A DNA stretch of 64,000 bases from the NCBI RefSeq assembly GCF_014283215.1, contig NZ_JACOMF010000001.1, forward strand, positions 186,001 through 250,000, in the 5' to 3' direction. Each line of letters opens with the position of its first letter. The first letter of the stretch is position 1. Position numbers and translations under genes: made by a program. Below are positions 8,914 to 18,313 of this stretch, piece after piece. The notes below the pieces were generated by a model, which did not search any database, was not told where the DNA came from, and was given only the letters and a program-made list of their open reading frames with translations. This stretch comes from Siccirubricoccus deserti. Lineage in GTDB: Bacteria > Pseudomonadota > Alphaproteobacteria > Acetobacterales > Acetobacteraceae.

Positions 8914-9211
8914 GCGGCATCTCCTGGCAGCGGTGGTGCGTCAGCGTCGCGATGGCGCTCTGCCGGGGCAAGATGTTTCCGCTGCCGCCGCGCCGGGAAA
9001 TCGACCGTTCGAACGCTGGCATGACCATGCAGGCGGCAGCCTGCCCGCGGAATGGGCCTCGCCCGGCACGGGCGCCGGCGCTAGAGCGGATCATGGAGGG
9101 CGTGATCGCCCCGGAGCAGGAATCCACCCTGCCGACAACAGGCTACAGCGGCCGGTGTTCAGACAGGAACGCAATCCGCGATAGTCAGGGCGACACATTC
9201 GGAGGAACACC
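8914..9211. other. Divergent intergenic region between two Bug receptor genes
   Basis: This 298-base spacer separates the divergent Bug receptor genes at 8913 and 9212. Its only clear signal is the ribosome binding site GGAGGAACACC in front of the ATG at 9212. No convincing small gene, strong hairpin or operator palindrome was seen. It presumably carries promoters for both receptors. Confidence 0.5.
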
Positions 9212-10180
9212 ATGCTCACCCGACGCCTTCTGCTGACCGTGCCGCTCGCCGCCCCCGCCCTGGCCCGTGCCCAGCTTCGCTGGGATCCGCCGCGCCCCAT
9301 CTCGCTGCTGGTCGGCTTCGCCCCGGGCGGCGGCACCGACATCATCGCCCGCCTGCTGGCCCCGGCGCTGCAGCAGACGCTCGGCCAGCCGATCGCGGTG
9401 GAGAACCGGCCGGGTGCCAGCGGCACCATCGCCGCCCTCACCGGCTCCCGCGCCGCGCCAGACGGGCTCACGGTCTACATGTCCACCGTCAGCGCCTCCG
9501 CCGTGGTGCCGCCGCAGATGTCGCCGCCGCCCTTCGACATCTACAGCGACCAGACGCCGATCGTGCTTGCCGCCACCGTGCCGCTGGTCGCGGTGGTGCC
9601 GACCACCTCCCCGGCCCGCGACCTCGCCGGGCTGATCGCCCGGGCCAAGGCCGATCCGGGCGGGTTGAACTACGCCTCCTCCGGCGTCGCCACCCAGCAG
9701 CACCTGGCGGCCGAGCTGCTGTCGGCAGCGGCCGGCATCCGGATGACGCATGTGCCCTTCCGCGGCACCGGCCAGGCGGTGAACGAGATCCTGGCCGGAC
9801 GCATCGATCTCGCCATCGACACCTTCCCGACCTACCTGCCGCATATCCGTGGCGAGCGGGCGCGGGCGCTGGCGACCACCATGCCGCAGCGCATCTCCTG
9901 GCTGCCCGACCTGCCGACGGTGGCGGAAAGCGGCTTCCCCGGATTCGACGCCAATGTCTGGTACATGCTGATGGGCCCGCCCGACATGCCGGTGTCGATC
10001 CGCGACCGCTGGGCCGAGGCGGTGGGCGCGGCACTGGCTGACCCTGTGCTGCGGCCGCGGATCGAGGCCGCCGGCTTCATTCCTGGTGGCGGCAGCAGCG
10101 ACGACGCCGCGGCACTGCTGCGGCGCGATGCCGAGCGCTACGCGACGGTGATCCGTCAGTCGAGCATCCACATCGAGTAG
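9212..10180 (+). CDS. Bug-family tripartite tricarboxylate transporter solute-binding protein
   Basis: 322 residues. The short N-terminal signal MLTRRLLLTVPLAAPALARA ends with an AxA-like site. Bug blocks are clear: PISLLVGFAPGGGTDIIARL, VENRPGASGTIAALTGSRA, YASSGVATQQHLAAELL and VPFRGTGQAVNEILAGRID. GGAGGAACACC is an excellent ribosome binding site for this ATG. It is followed at 72 bases by a drug-efflux-type permease and then by another Bug gene on the same strand. Ligand unknown. Confidence 0.9.
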   Translation: MLTRRLLLTVPLAAPALARAQLRWDPPRPISLLVGFAPGGGTDIIARLLAPALQQTLGQPIAVENRPGASGTIAALTGSRAAPDGLTVYMSTVSASAVVPPQMSPPPFDIYSDQTPIVLAATVPLVAVVPTTSPARDLAGLIARAKADPGGLNYASSGVATQQHLAAELLSAAAGIRMTHVPFRGTGQAVNEILAGRIDLAIDTFPTYLPHIRGERARALATTMPQRISWLPDLPTVAESGFPGFDANVWYMLMGPPDMPVSIRDRWAEAVGAALADPVLRPRIEAAGFIPGGGSSDDAAALLRRDAERYATVIRQSSIHIE

Positions 10181-10251
10181 CACCCTGGCCGGCGGCGATT
10201 GTCGTGCGTCCGCGATGGGCGCAGGATCGCCGGATAGGGCCAGGAAACCGA

Positions 10252-11769
10252 ATGACCGATGCAGCCGCCGCGCCGGGCGGAATCTTCAGCATCAGCGGCC
10301 GCCAATGGCTGATCCTGCTGATGGTCCAGCTGGCGAACATGCTGTTCGGCATGACCATCACCCTGGCCAACCTGGTCCTGCCGGAGGTGCGCGGCACGCT
10401 GTCCGCCACCCAGGACGAGATCTCCTGGGTCATCACGCTGAATCTCGTCGCCACCGCCGTGGCCACGCCGATGACCGGCTGGCTCTCCGCCCGGCTCGGC
10501 TGGCGGAGCCTGATGTTCTCCACCGTGCTCGGCTTCACCCTCGCTTCCTTTCTCTGCGGCATCGCCAACAGCCTGGAGATGCTGATCCTGGCCCGGGTCG
10601 CGCAGGGCGCCTTCGGCGCGCCGATCATGCCGCTCGGCCAGGCGGTGCTGCTCGGCACCTTCCCTCGGCACCTGCATGCGACCGCGCTGGTGATGTGGGG
10701 CGTGGGCGCGGTGTTCGGGCCGGTGCTCGGCCCCATCCTCGGCAGCATCGCGACCGAGGCCTATGACTGGCGCGCCGCCTTCTTCATGATCGTCCCGCCG
10801 GGCATCGCCACCCTGGCTTGCATCTGGTTCGCCCTGGCCGAGCATACGGAACGCCGGCGCATCGCCTTCGACTGGACCGGCTTCCTGGCGCTCTCGATCG
10901 CGCTGGTGGCGGTGCAGCTCATCTGCGACCGCGGCCAGCGGCTGGACTGGTTCGACTCGGCCGAAATCACCCTATATGCCCTGTTCGGCGCCATCGCCTT
11001 CTGGGTGTTCTGCGTGCATTGCCTGACCGCGCGGCATCCCTTCCTCAACCCGCGCCTGCTGCTGGACCGGAATTTCAGCATCGGCCTCGCCCTCGCCTTC
11101 GTCATGGGCATGCTGAGCTTCACCAGCCTGTCGCTCTTCCCAACCCTGCTGCACGACCTGCGCGGCTACCCGAGCGATGCCATCGGCCTGCTGATCGCCG
11201 CCCGCGGGATGGGCAATTGGGCTGCCTTCCTGGTGATCGTGCCGCTCACCCGCGTCGCGCCGCGCTCGGCGATCGCCGCCGGCATGGCGCTGCAGGCGGT
11301 CTCCGCCTTCTGGATGGCGGGGTTCGACATCAACATGACCGAGGCGGAGATCTTCTGGAGCAACATGCTGCAGGGCTTCGGCCAGTCCATCACCTTCACG
11401 CCGATGACCGTGATGGCCTTCTCCACCCTGCCGAAGCACCAGGTGGCGGAGGGCTCCGCGGTGTTCACGCTGATGCGGAATTTCGGCTCCAGCCTGTTCA
11501 TCTCGATCTGCGTGCTGGTGCTGATCCGCTCGACCAGCATGAACTACGCCCGGCTGACCGAGCACATCACGCCATTCAACGAGACCCTGCTCTTCCCCGG
11601 CCTGCCGGCGCAGTGGAACCTGGAGACCACCACCGGGCTGCTGCGGCTCTCGGCCGAGTTGCACCGCCAGGCGGCGATGATCGGCTACATCAACGCCTTC
11701 GGCCTGATGGCGCTGGCCGCCGCCGCCGCGGTGCCGCTGGCGGCGCTGCTGAAGCGGCCGTCCGCCTGA
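10252..11769 (+). CDS. DHA2-type major facilitator superfamily transporter (EmrB-like)
   Basis: 505 residues from the ATG at 10252, which has CAGGAAACC upstream; a GTG at 10204 in the same frame is less likely. About 14 hydrophobic segments run through the protein. The family signature LPEVRGTLSATQDEISWVIT (about residues 43-62) is followed by ATPMTGWLSARLGWRSLMF, the motif-A loop of 14-helix drug:proton antiporters such as EmrB. It acts in the inner membrane. No EmrA-type adaptor gene is adjacent. It lies between two Bug receptor genes, but a shared role is not evident. Confidence 0.85.
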   Translation: MTDAAAAPGGIFSISGRQWLILLMVQLANMLFGMTITLANLVLPEVRGTLSATQDEISWVITLNLVATAVATPMTGWLSARLGWRSLMFSTVLGFTLASFLCGIANSLEMLILARVAQGAFGAPIMPLGQAVLLGTFPRHLHATALVMWGVGAVFGPVLGPILGSIATEAYDWRAAFFMIVPPGIATLACIWFALAEHTERRRIAFDWTGFLALSIALVAVQLICDRGQRLDWFDSAEITLYALFGAIAFWVFCVHCLTARHPFLNPRLLLDRNFSIGLALAFVMGMLSFTSLSLFPTLLHDLRGYPSDAIGLLIAARGMGNWAAFLVIVPLTRVAPRSAIAAGMALQAVSAFWMAGFDINMTEAEIFWSNMLQGFGQSITFTPMTVMAFSTLPKHQVAEGSAVFTLMRNFGSSLFISICVLVLIRSTSMNYARLTEHITPFNETLLFPGLPAQWNLETTTGLLRLSAELHRQAAMIGYINAFGLMALAAAAAVPLAALLKRPSA

Positions 11770-11822
11770 CGTTCCCGCCGCGCCCTGGCTGTGGCAAGCT
11801 GGCGCATCGCCGGAGCTCCTGC

Positions 11823-12776
11823 ATGCATCGCCGCGCCCTGCTCGCCTGCCTCGCCACCCCCGCCATCGCCCGGGCGCAGGGTTTCCCCGCCCGGCCCGTC
11901 CGCGTGGTCGTCCCCTTCGCCGCCGGCGGCATCATCGACGTCGCCGCCCGCATCCTGGCCGAGCCGATGGCGAAGCGCCTCGGCCAGCCTGTGGTGGTCG
12001 ACAACCTGCCGGGCGCCGGCGCCACCATCGGCGCCCGGACGGTGGCGCGGGCCGCGGCGGATGGCCATACGCTGCTGCTCTCCGGCGCCGCCCATGCGGT
12101 GATGCAGGCGCTCTACCCCGACCTCGGCTTCGATCCGATCCGGGATTTCGCCCCGGTGGCGCTGCTCGGCGAGCAACCCTTCGTCGCCGCCGTCCACCCC
12201 GGCGTGCCGGTCGAGACGGTGCCGCAACTGCTGCATTGGCTGCGCGACCGCAAGGGCGAGGCGAATTTCGCCACCACCGGCATCGGCGCCGCCTCCCATC
12301 TGGCAGGGGAGTTGCTGAAGTCGCTGGCCAAGGTGGATTTCACCGTGGTGACCTACCGCGGCACGCCGCAGGCGGTGACCGACCTGCTCGCCGGCCGGGC
12401 CGATTTCATGATCGACAGCCAGACGCTGCTCGCGCCGCTCGCCCGCGACGGCAAGCTGCGGTTGATCGCCGTCACCTCCGCCCGCCGGTCGCGCTACCTG
12501 CCGGAGCTGCCGACCCTGGCCGAGGCCGGCGTGGCCGGATATGCCGCCACCTCCTGGCAGGCGCTGCACGCCCCGGCCGGCACCCCGCCCGCGGCGCTGG
12601 AGGCGCTGGCCGCCGCGGCACAGGCCGCCGTCGCCGACCCTGGTGTGCAGGCGCGCTACATCGAGACGGGCCTGGAGGCGCTGACCGGCGGCCCGGCCGA
12701 GGCGTCGCGCTTCGTCCAGGCGGAAGCGGCGCGCTGGACACCGATCCTGCAGGCGACCGGCGCGCGCAGCGGCTGA
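11823..12776 (+). CDS. Bug-family tripartite tricarboxylate transporter solute-binding protein
   Basis: 317 residues starting MHRRALLACLATPAIARAQG, a signal peptide ending ARA-Q. Bug blocks present: VRVVVPFAAGGIIDVAARIL, VVVDNLPGAGATIGARTVA, FATTGIGAASHLAGELL and VVTYRGTPQAVTDLLAGRAD. It starts 53 bases after the MFS gene on the same strand. Downstream, 110 bases with two hairpins lead into a CoA-transferase. Pairing of a Bug receptor with a CoA-transferase suggests uptake then activation of a carboxylic acid; that is inference. Confidence 0.88.
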   Translation: MHRRALLACLATPAIARAQGFPARPVRVVVPFAAGGIIDVAARILAEPMAKRLGQPVVVDNLPGAGATIGARTVARAAADGHTLLLSGAAHAVMQALYPDLGFDPIRDFAPVALLGEQPFVAAVHPGVPVETVPQLLHWLRDRKGEANFATTGIGAASHLAGELLKSLAKVDFTVVTYRGTPQAVTDLLAGRADFMIDSQTLLAPLARDGKLRLIAVTSARRSRYLPELPTLAEAGVAGYAATSWQALHAPAGTPPAALEALAAAAQAAVADPGVQARYIETGLEALTGGPAEASRFVQAEAARWTPILQATGARSG

Positions 12777-12810
12777 ACCGCAGCGGCGGCCCCTTGCCGC
12801 GGCGGCGGGG

Positions 12811-12831
12811 CCTGCGCATGTCCAGCGCAGG
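12811..12831. terminator. 7-bp stem hairpin downstream of the Bug gene
   Basis: CCTGCGC (12811-12817) pairs perfectly with GCGCAGG (12825-12831) around a 7-base loop, 34 bases after the Bug gene stop. There is no T run, so termination is uncertain; it may act together with the longer hairpin 33 bases further on. Confidence 0.4.
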
Positions 12832-12864
12832 CCGCAAGGAAACCGCCATGCCGCAGCACCACCA

Positions 12865-12895
12865 GCCTGGCACGAGGCCCTGACTCGTGCCAGGC
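12865..12895 (+). promoter_or_regulatory. 12-bp perfect hairpin covering the GTG start of the CoA-transferase
   Basis: GCCTGGCACGAG (12865-12876) pairs perfectly with CTCGTGCCAGGC (12884-12895) around the 7-base loop GCCCTGA. The predicted GTG start of the next gene (12887-12889) lies inside the right arm. In RNA this would hide the start codon, so it could be a translational control element, an attenuator, or a terminator of the upstream Bug gene. No T run follows. Confidence 0.55.
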
Positions 12896-14065
12896 CCCCT
12901 CGCCGGCTTCCGCATCCTCGACCTGACCGCCATGGTCTCCGGCCCCTCCGCCACCATGCTGCTCGCCGACCAGGGCGCGGAGGTGATCAAGCTGGAAAAT
13001 CCGGCCGGCGGCGACCACACCCGTGCCTCGGCCAACCGGCGCGGCGGCGTCTCGGCCAACTACCTCCACAACAACCGCAGCAAGCGCTCCGTCGCGCTCG
13101 ACCTGAAGCGGCCGGAGGCGAAGGCCGCGCTGCTGCGCATCGCCGCGCGCTGCGACGTCTTCGTGCAGAATTTCCGCCCCGGCGTCATCGAGCGCATGGG
13201 GCTCGGCGAGGATGCGCTGCGGGCGGTGGCGCCGGACATCGTCTATGTCTCGATCAGCGGCTTCGGCGAGGCGGGCCCGTTTGCGCAGAAGCCGGTCTAT
13301 GACCCGCTGATCCAGGCGGTCTCCGGCCTCGCCAGCATCCAGGCCGGCGCCGACGACCTGCCGCCACGGCTGGTGCGCACCATCATCCCGGACAAGCTGA
13401 CCGGCGTTGTCGCCGCCCAGGCGATCACCGCGGCGCTGCTGGCGCGCAGCCGCGGCGCGCCAGGACAGCATGTGCGGCTCGCCATGCTGGACGCGGTCAC
13501 CGCCTTCCTCTGGGGCTCCGACATGGGCAGCCAGACCTTCGTCGATGCCGCGATCCCGCAGCAGGACGCCGCCAGCTTCATCGACCTGATCTACGCCACC
13601 ACCACCCGCCATATCACCGTCGCGGTGCAGAACGACCGGGAATGGGTGGCGCTGTGCCGGGCGCTCGACCAGCCCGGCTGGCTGGAGGACCCGCGCTTCG
13701 CCACGCCGGCGCTGCGGCAGACGCATATCAACGAACGCCTGGCGCTGATCCAATCCGCGCTGGCGACGCGCAGCGCCGAGGAATGGCTGGAGGTGCTGAC
13801 CGCTGCCGCGGTGCCTTGCGCACCGGTGCTGACACGGACCGAGACGCTGACGCATCCGCAGATCCTCGCCAACGGCATCGTTATGGAGAGCGAGCATCCG
13901 CAGGCCGGGCGCATCCGCCAGGCGCGGCCGGCGGCGCGCTTCTCGGCAACACCGGCGGTGCCGCAGCGCCCTGCCCCGCTGCTCGGCGCCGACACCGCGG
14001 CGGTGCTGCAGGAGGCCGGGCTCACCGCCGCCGAGATCGCCGCGCTGACGGAGAATGCCGCATGA
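12887..14065 (+). CDS. CaiB/BaiF family CoA-transferase
   Basis: 392 residues. The GTG start gives MPGPLAGFRILDLTAMVSGP, where the family N-terminus normally begins; no better in-frame start is seen. Other blocks: LLADQGAEVIKLENP, LHNNRSKRSVALDLKRPE, and VYDPLIQAVSGLASIQAG with the catalytic aspartate. It should transfer CoA between carboxylates. The start codon is buried in a 12-bp hairpin. The stop overlaps the next start as ATGA, coupling it to a YfcG-like GST. Confidence 0.85.
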   Translation: MPGPLAGFRILDLTAMVSGPSATMLLADQGAEVIKLENPAGGDHTRASANRRGGVSANYLHNNRSKRSVALDLKRPEAKAALLRIAARCDVFVQNFRPGVIERMGLGEDALRAVAPDIVYVSISGFGEAGPFAQKPVYDPLIQAVSGLASIQAGADDLPPRLVRTIIPDKLTGVVAAQAITAALLARSRGAPGQHVRLAMLDAVTAFLWGSDMGSQTFVDAAIPQQDAASFIDLIYATTTRHITVAVQNDREWVALCRALDQPGWLEDPRFATPALRQTHINERLALIQSALATRSAEEWLEVLTAAAVPCAPVLTRTETLTHPQILANGIVMESEHPQAGRIRQARPAARFSATPAVPQRPAPLLGADTAAVLQEAGLTAAEIAALTENAA

Positions 14066-14748
14066 TCGACTTCCACTACTGGCCGACGCCGAATGGCTGG
14101 AAGATCTCCATCATGCTGGAGGAATGCGGCCTGCCCTACCGCATGGTTCCGGTGAACATCGGCGCCGGCGACCAGTTCAGGCCGGAGTTCCTGGCCATCA
14201 GCCCGAACAACCGGATGCCGGCGATCGTCGATCACGATGCGCCGGAGGGGCCTGTGCCGGTGTTCGAATCCGGCGCCATCCTGCTGCATCTGGCGGCACG
14301 CAGCGGGCGCTTCCTGCCGCGCGATGCGAAGGGCCACAAGGAATGCCTGGAGTGGCTGTTCTGGCAGGTCGGCAATCTCGGCCCGATGGCCGGGCAGCTC
14401 AGCCATTTCGTCAACTACGCCCAGGGCGAGCACGAATACTCCCGCACCCGCTACGCCAATGAATACCACCGCTGCCTCGGCGTGCTGGAACGCCGGCTGG
14501 CGGGGCGCGACTACATCCTGGACGACTACTCCATCGCCGATATGGCAAGCTTCCCCTGGGTGCTGATCAGCAAGCCGCTCGGCCAGCCACTGGATGAGTT
14601 TCCTGCCGTCGCGGCCTGGCGGCAGAGGATCAAGGCGCGGCCGGCCGTGCAACGCGGCATCGATCTCGGCAAGGCGCTGCGCCGCGGCGCGCCGCCGACC
14701 GAGGCGGAGCGCCGCATCCTGTTCGGCCAGCGCGCCCGGCAGGGCTGA
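14062..14748 (+). CDS. Nu-class glutathione transferase, YfcG-like
   Basis: 228 residues beginning MIDFHYWPTPNGWKISIMLE, which matches the N-terminus of E. coli YfcG-type proteins (TPNG-K motif). GDQFRPEFLAISPNNRMPAIV follows closely. YfcG proteins bind glutathione or its disulfide and show disulfide-bond oxidoreductase activity. The start overlaps the CoA-transferase stop as ATGA. Nothing shows why a GST is coupled to a CoA-transferase; both may act on the same xenobiotic or organic acid. Confidence 0.82.
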   Translation: MIDFHYWPTPNGWKISIMLEECGLPYRMVPVNIGAGDQFRPEFLAISPNNRMPAIVDHDAPEGPVPVFESGAILLHLAARSGRFLPRDAKGHKECLEWLFWQVGNLGPMAGQLSHFVNYAQGEHEYSRTRYANEYHRCLGVLERRLAGRDYILDDYSIADMASFPWVLISKPLGQPLDEFPAVAAWRQRIKARPAVQRGIDLGKALRRGAPPTEAERRILFGQRARQG

Positions 14749-14792
14749 GCCGCGCCGGAACCACCGCGTCCGGGCAACGTTGCCGGGGCATC

Positions 14793-17393
14793 ATGGCACC
14801 CCGCGCCTCGGCCGCCCGCGATACCTTCCTCCGCACCTACCGGGCGAAGCGCGACTTCACCGTCACGCCGGAGCCCGAACCCCGCGCCGCGCACCGCGGC
14901 CAGGCGCTGCGCTTCGTCGTGCAGAAGCATGAGGCGCGGCGGCTGCACTGGGATTTCCGGCTGGAGCATGACGGCGCCCTCTGGAGCTGGGCGGTGCCGA
15001 AAGGCCCCTCCCTCGATCCCGCCGACAAACGGCTGGCGGTGCGGGTGGAAGATCACCCGATCGTCTACGCCGATTTCCGCGGCACCATCCCGGAAGGCAA
15101 TTACGGCGCCGGCACGGTGGAGATCTGGGACAGCGGCAGCTGGGAGCCGGTCGGCGACCCGGCCGCCGACCTCGCCGCGGGGGAGCTGAAATTCCAGCTG
15201 AAGGGTAAGCGCCTCGCCGGCGGCTTCGTGCTGGTGCGGATGAAGCCCCGCGGCCGGGAACGCGCCGAGAATTGGCTGCTGATCAAGGAGCATGACGCGG
15301 CGGAACGCCCCGGCGCCGATGCCTCCGTACTGGAGGTCACGCCCGGCCCGCCGCGGCGCCCGGTACCGAGAAAGGCGAAGCCCGCCGCCGTCACCCGCGC
15401 CGAGACCGTGGCGGCGCCGAAATCCCGCCCCGGCATCGCCGTCGCCCAGAAGCCAGAGGCGGCGCCGCGCCCGCCCCCGCGCGGGCCTGCGCCAGTCGCC
15501 GACGCGGCGCGGGCGCCGATGCCGGAGGAGCAGAAGCCGCAGCTTGCCACCCTGGTCGAGGAACCGCCGGAAGGCGCCGCCTGGCTCAGCGAGGTGAAAT
15601 TCGACGGCTATCGCCTGCTGGTCCGCAAATCCGGCCGCGATATCCGCCTCATCACCCGCAACGGACTCGACTGGAGTGGTAAGCTGCCCGAGGTGGTGCG
15701 CGCCGTGGCGCGGCTGAAGCCGGACACCCTGCTGCTGGATGGCGAGCTGGTGGCGCTGCGGGAGGACGGGCTCTCCTCCTTCGCCGCGCTGCAGGCGGCA
15801 CTGGCCGATGGCGGGGAACGTCGCGGGCTGTTCCTCTATCTCTTCGATCTGCTGTACCTGGATGGCTGGGATCTGCGCCCCTGCCGCCTGGCGGACCGCA
15901 AATCGGCACTGGCCGGGCTCAACCCATGGCGCGGCCCGCTGCGCTACAGCGACCACCTGGCCGGGGAAACGCCGCGGGTCCGCCGCCAAGCCTGCGCCAT
16001 GGGTCTCGAGGGCATCATCTGCAAGCGGGCCGATGCGCCCTATCGCGGTGCCCGCAGCCGCGATTGGGTGAAGGTGAAATGCCAGGGCCGGGACGAGTTC
16101 ATCCTCCTCGGCTGGACCCCGCCGGCCGGCAGCCGCACCGGGCTCGGCTCCATCCACCTCGGCTTCTTCGACGAGCAGCGGGGATTGCACTACGTCGGCG
16201 GCGTCGGCACCGGCTTCTCCGACCGGGAATTGCGCAGCCTGCATCGCCGCCTGTCGCGCATGGTGACGACGTCGCCGGATGGGCTGCTGCTGGCCGGCGA
16301 GCCGCCCGACCCCGCCATCAACTGGGTTCGGCCGGAGCTGGTCGCCGAGGTGCAGTACATCGGCTGGACCGGCTTCGGCCGGCTGCGCCACGCCACCTGG
16401 CTCGGCCTGCGCGAGGACAAGGGGCCGGAGGAGGTGGTGCGCGAGGTGCCGCACCCGGAGGTCGCCCGCATGCCCTACCAGCCCCGGCAGAGACCAGGCG
16501 CGGCGATCGTCCACGCCGCCGCCCCGAAGCGCGGCGCCCAGCGCATCGGCGGCACCGAGATCACCCATGCCGACCGTGAGGTTTGGCCCGGCATCACCAA
16601 GCAGGATCTCGCGGAATACTGGACGAAGCTGGCGCCGCGCGCCCTGCCGGAAATCGCCAACCGGCCACTCGCCCTGCTGCGCTGCCCGGACGGCATCGAG
16701 GGCCAGCGCTTCTTCCAGAAACACGGCAACAAGGGCATGCCGCCCGCGATCCGCGAGGGCACATCGGAGGATCAGCCCTGGCTGGCAATCGAGGGCGAGC
16801 CCGGGCTGCTGGCCTGCGCGCAAATGGCAGCAATCGAGCTGCATGGCTGGGGCGCCACCCTGGCCGATCCGGCGCGTCCCGACCGGCTGGTCTTAGACCT
16901 TGACCCCGGCGAAGGCGTCGGCTTCACCGAGGTGGTGAAGGCGGCGCTTGCGCTGCGGAAGCGGCTGCAGGCGATGGGGCTGGAAAGCCTCTGCCGCACC
17001 ACCGGCGGCAAGGGGCTGCATCTGGTGGTGCCGCTGGAGCCGACGGCGGGCTGGGATGCGGTGCGCGACTTCGCCCGCGGCATCGCCCGGGCGATGGAGG
17101 CGGAGGCGCCGGAGCGCTTCGTCTCCACCGTACCCAAGGCCAAGCGGCGCGGCCGCATCCTGGTGGACTGGCTGCGCAACGGCGCGGGCGCCACCGCCAT
17201 CTGCTCCTATTCGCCCCGCGCCCGGTCCGGCGCCACGGTGGCGACGCCGCTCGCCTGGCGCGAGGTGGGTGCGAAACTCGACCCGCAGGCCTTCACCCTC
17301 TCCACCGTGCCGCAGCGCATCACCCGGCAGAAGCGTGACCCCTGGGCGGAGCTGCCGGCGCTGGCGCGCCGCCTGCCGAAGGAGAAGCCCTGA
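14793..17393 (+). CDS. ligD: Multidomain ATP-dependent DNA ligase LigD
   Basis: 866 residues in the order phosphoesterase, ligase, polymerase. The 3'-phosphoesterase domain shows QKHEARRLHWDFRLEHDG (H46, H52, D54) and GTIPEGNYGAGTVEIWD. A proline- and alanine-rich linker (about 170-245) leads to the ligase core with nucleophile K269 in SEVKFDGYRLL. The polymerase/primase domain (about 575-866) has the metal site LVLDLDPGEGVGF and CRTTGGKGLHLVVPL. It repairs double-strand breaks by non-homologous end joining with Ku, whose gene follows with a TGATG overlap. Confidence 0.95.
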   Translation: MAPRASAARDTFLRTYRAKRDFTVTPEPEPRAAHRGQALRFVVQKHEARRLHWDFRLEHDGALWSWAVPKGPSLDPADKRLAVRVEDHPIVYADFRGTIPEGNYGAGTVEIWDSGSWEPVGDPAADLAAGELKFQLKGKRLAGGFVLVRMKPRGRERAENWLLIKEHDAAERPGADASVLEVTPGPPRRPVPRKAKPAAVTRAETVAAPKSRPGIAVAQKPEAAPRPPPRGPAPVADAARAPMPEEQKPQLATLVEEPPEGAAWLSEVKFDGYRLLVRKSGRDIRLITRNGLDWSGKLPEVVRAVARLKPDTLLLDGELVALREDGLSSFAALQAALADGGERRGLFLYLFDLLYLDGWDLRPCRLADRKSALAGLNPWRGPLRYSDHLAGETPRVRRQACAMGLEGIICKRADAPYRGARSRDWVKVKCQGRDEFILLGWTPPAGSRTGLGSIHLGFFDEQRGLHYVGGVGTGFSDRELRSLHRRLSRMVTTSPDGLLLAGEPPDPAINWVRPELVAEVQYIGWTGFGRLRHATWLGLREDKGPEEVVREVPHPEVARMPYQPRQRPGAAIVHAAAPKRGAQRIGGTEITHADREVWPGITKQDLAEYWTKLAPRALPEIANRPLALLRCPDGIEGQRFFQKHGNKGMPPAIREGTSEDQPWLAIEGEPGLLACAQMAAIELHGWGATLADPARPDRLVLDLDPGEGVGFTEVVKAALALRKRLQAMGLESLCRTTGGKGLHLVVPLEPTAGWDAVRDFARGIARAMEAEAPERFVSTVPKAKRRGRILVDWLRNGAGATAICSYSPRARSGATVATPLAWREVGAKLDPQAFTLSTVPQRITRQKRDPWAELPALARRLPKEKP

Positions 17394-18265
17394 TGGCGGA
17401 GCATCAACGCCCGATCTGGCGCGGCCATCTGCGCCTCGCCCTGGTCTCCTGCCCCGTCGCCCTCTACAGCGCGCGACACGCTTCGGCGGAGCTGCATTTC
17501 CACTTCATCAACCCGGAGACCGGCAACCGCGTACGCATGGTGACGCTCGACGCCGAAACCGGGAAGGAGCTGCACCGCGGCGATCTGGTGAAGGGCTACG
17601 AGTTCAAGAAGGACACCTATGTCCTGCTCGATGATGCGGATTTCGAGCGGGCGAAGATCGACAGCTCCACCGTGCTGGCGATCGACAAATTCGTCGCCGC
17701 CGAGGCGATCGACCCGGTCTACTACGACGACAGCTACTTTATGGTGCCGGATGGCGAGGCCGGCGAGGATGTCTACGCCGTGCTGCGCGAGGCGATCGGC
17801 AAGACCGGCCGCGTCGCCCTCTCCCGCCTGGTCGTCGCCCGGCGCGAGCGGGCGGTGGCGATCATGCCGATGGGACGCGGCATGGTGCTGCACACGCTGC
17901 ACGATCCGAAGGAGCTGCATGACCCGCAGGAGCATTTCGCCGGACTGAAGGGCATCAAGCTGGATTCGGCGATGGTGCGGCTGGCGACCCAGCTCATCGA
18001 CCGCCAGACCACACGCTTCGACCTCTCCGACATGGAGGACCGCTACGAGGCGCGGTTGCGGGAGGTGATCGAGGCGAAGCTGCGCGGCGAGGAGGAGCCC
18101 GAGCCGGCGGCGGAGCCGGAGCGGGACAATGTCATCGACCTGATGACCGCGCTGAAGCGCAGCCTCGGCGAGGACCAGGCACCGGCCAAACGCGCGGCGA
18201 AGCGCAAGCCGGCGGGCAAGGCGAAGGCGCCGGCGCGGAAGCCCGCCGCGCGCCGCCGGGCCTGA
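17393..18265 (+). CDS. ku: Ku protein, non-homologous end joining
   Basis: 290 residues; the N-terminal RPIWRGHLRLALVSCPVALY is the signature start of bacterial Ku. The ring-forming core is present, including FINPETGNRVRM and LDDADFERAKIDSSTVLAID. The C-terminus from about residue 262 is a lysine-, arginine- and alanine-rich tail (AKRAAKRKPAGKAKAPARKP), as in Ku proteins that bind DNA internally or recruit LigD. The ATG overlaps the ligD stop (TGATG). Together they form a minimal two-gene NHEJ operon. Confidence 0.95.
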   Translation: MAEHQRPIWRGHLRLALVSCPVALYSARHASAELHFHFINPETGNRVRMVTLDAETGKELHRGDLVKGYEFKKDTYVLLDDADFERAKIDSSTVLAIDKFVAAEAIDPVYYDDSYFMVPDGEAGEDVYAVLREAIGKTGRVALSRLVVARRERAVAIMPMGRGMVLHTLHDPKELHDPQEHFAGLKGIKLDSAMVRLATQLIDRQTTRFDLSDMEDRYEARLREVIEAKLRGEEEPEPAAEPERDNVIDLMTALKRSLGEDQAPAKRAAKRKPAGKAKAPARKPAARRRA

Positions 18266-18313
18266 CCGGGGTACCATGCATCTCGCCTGTGGGTCCAAGA
18301 GGGGCCCTGCCCG

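Noticed and set aside
14526-16844. 772-codon minus-strand frame over ligD
   Set aside because: The plus strand encodes clear LigD domains; the antisense text is histidine-, arginine- and alanine-rich with no family likeness.
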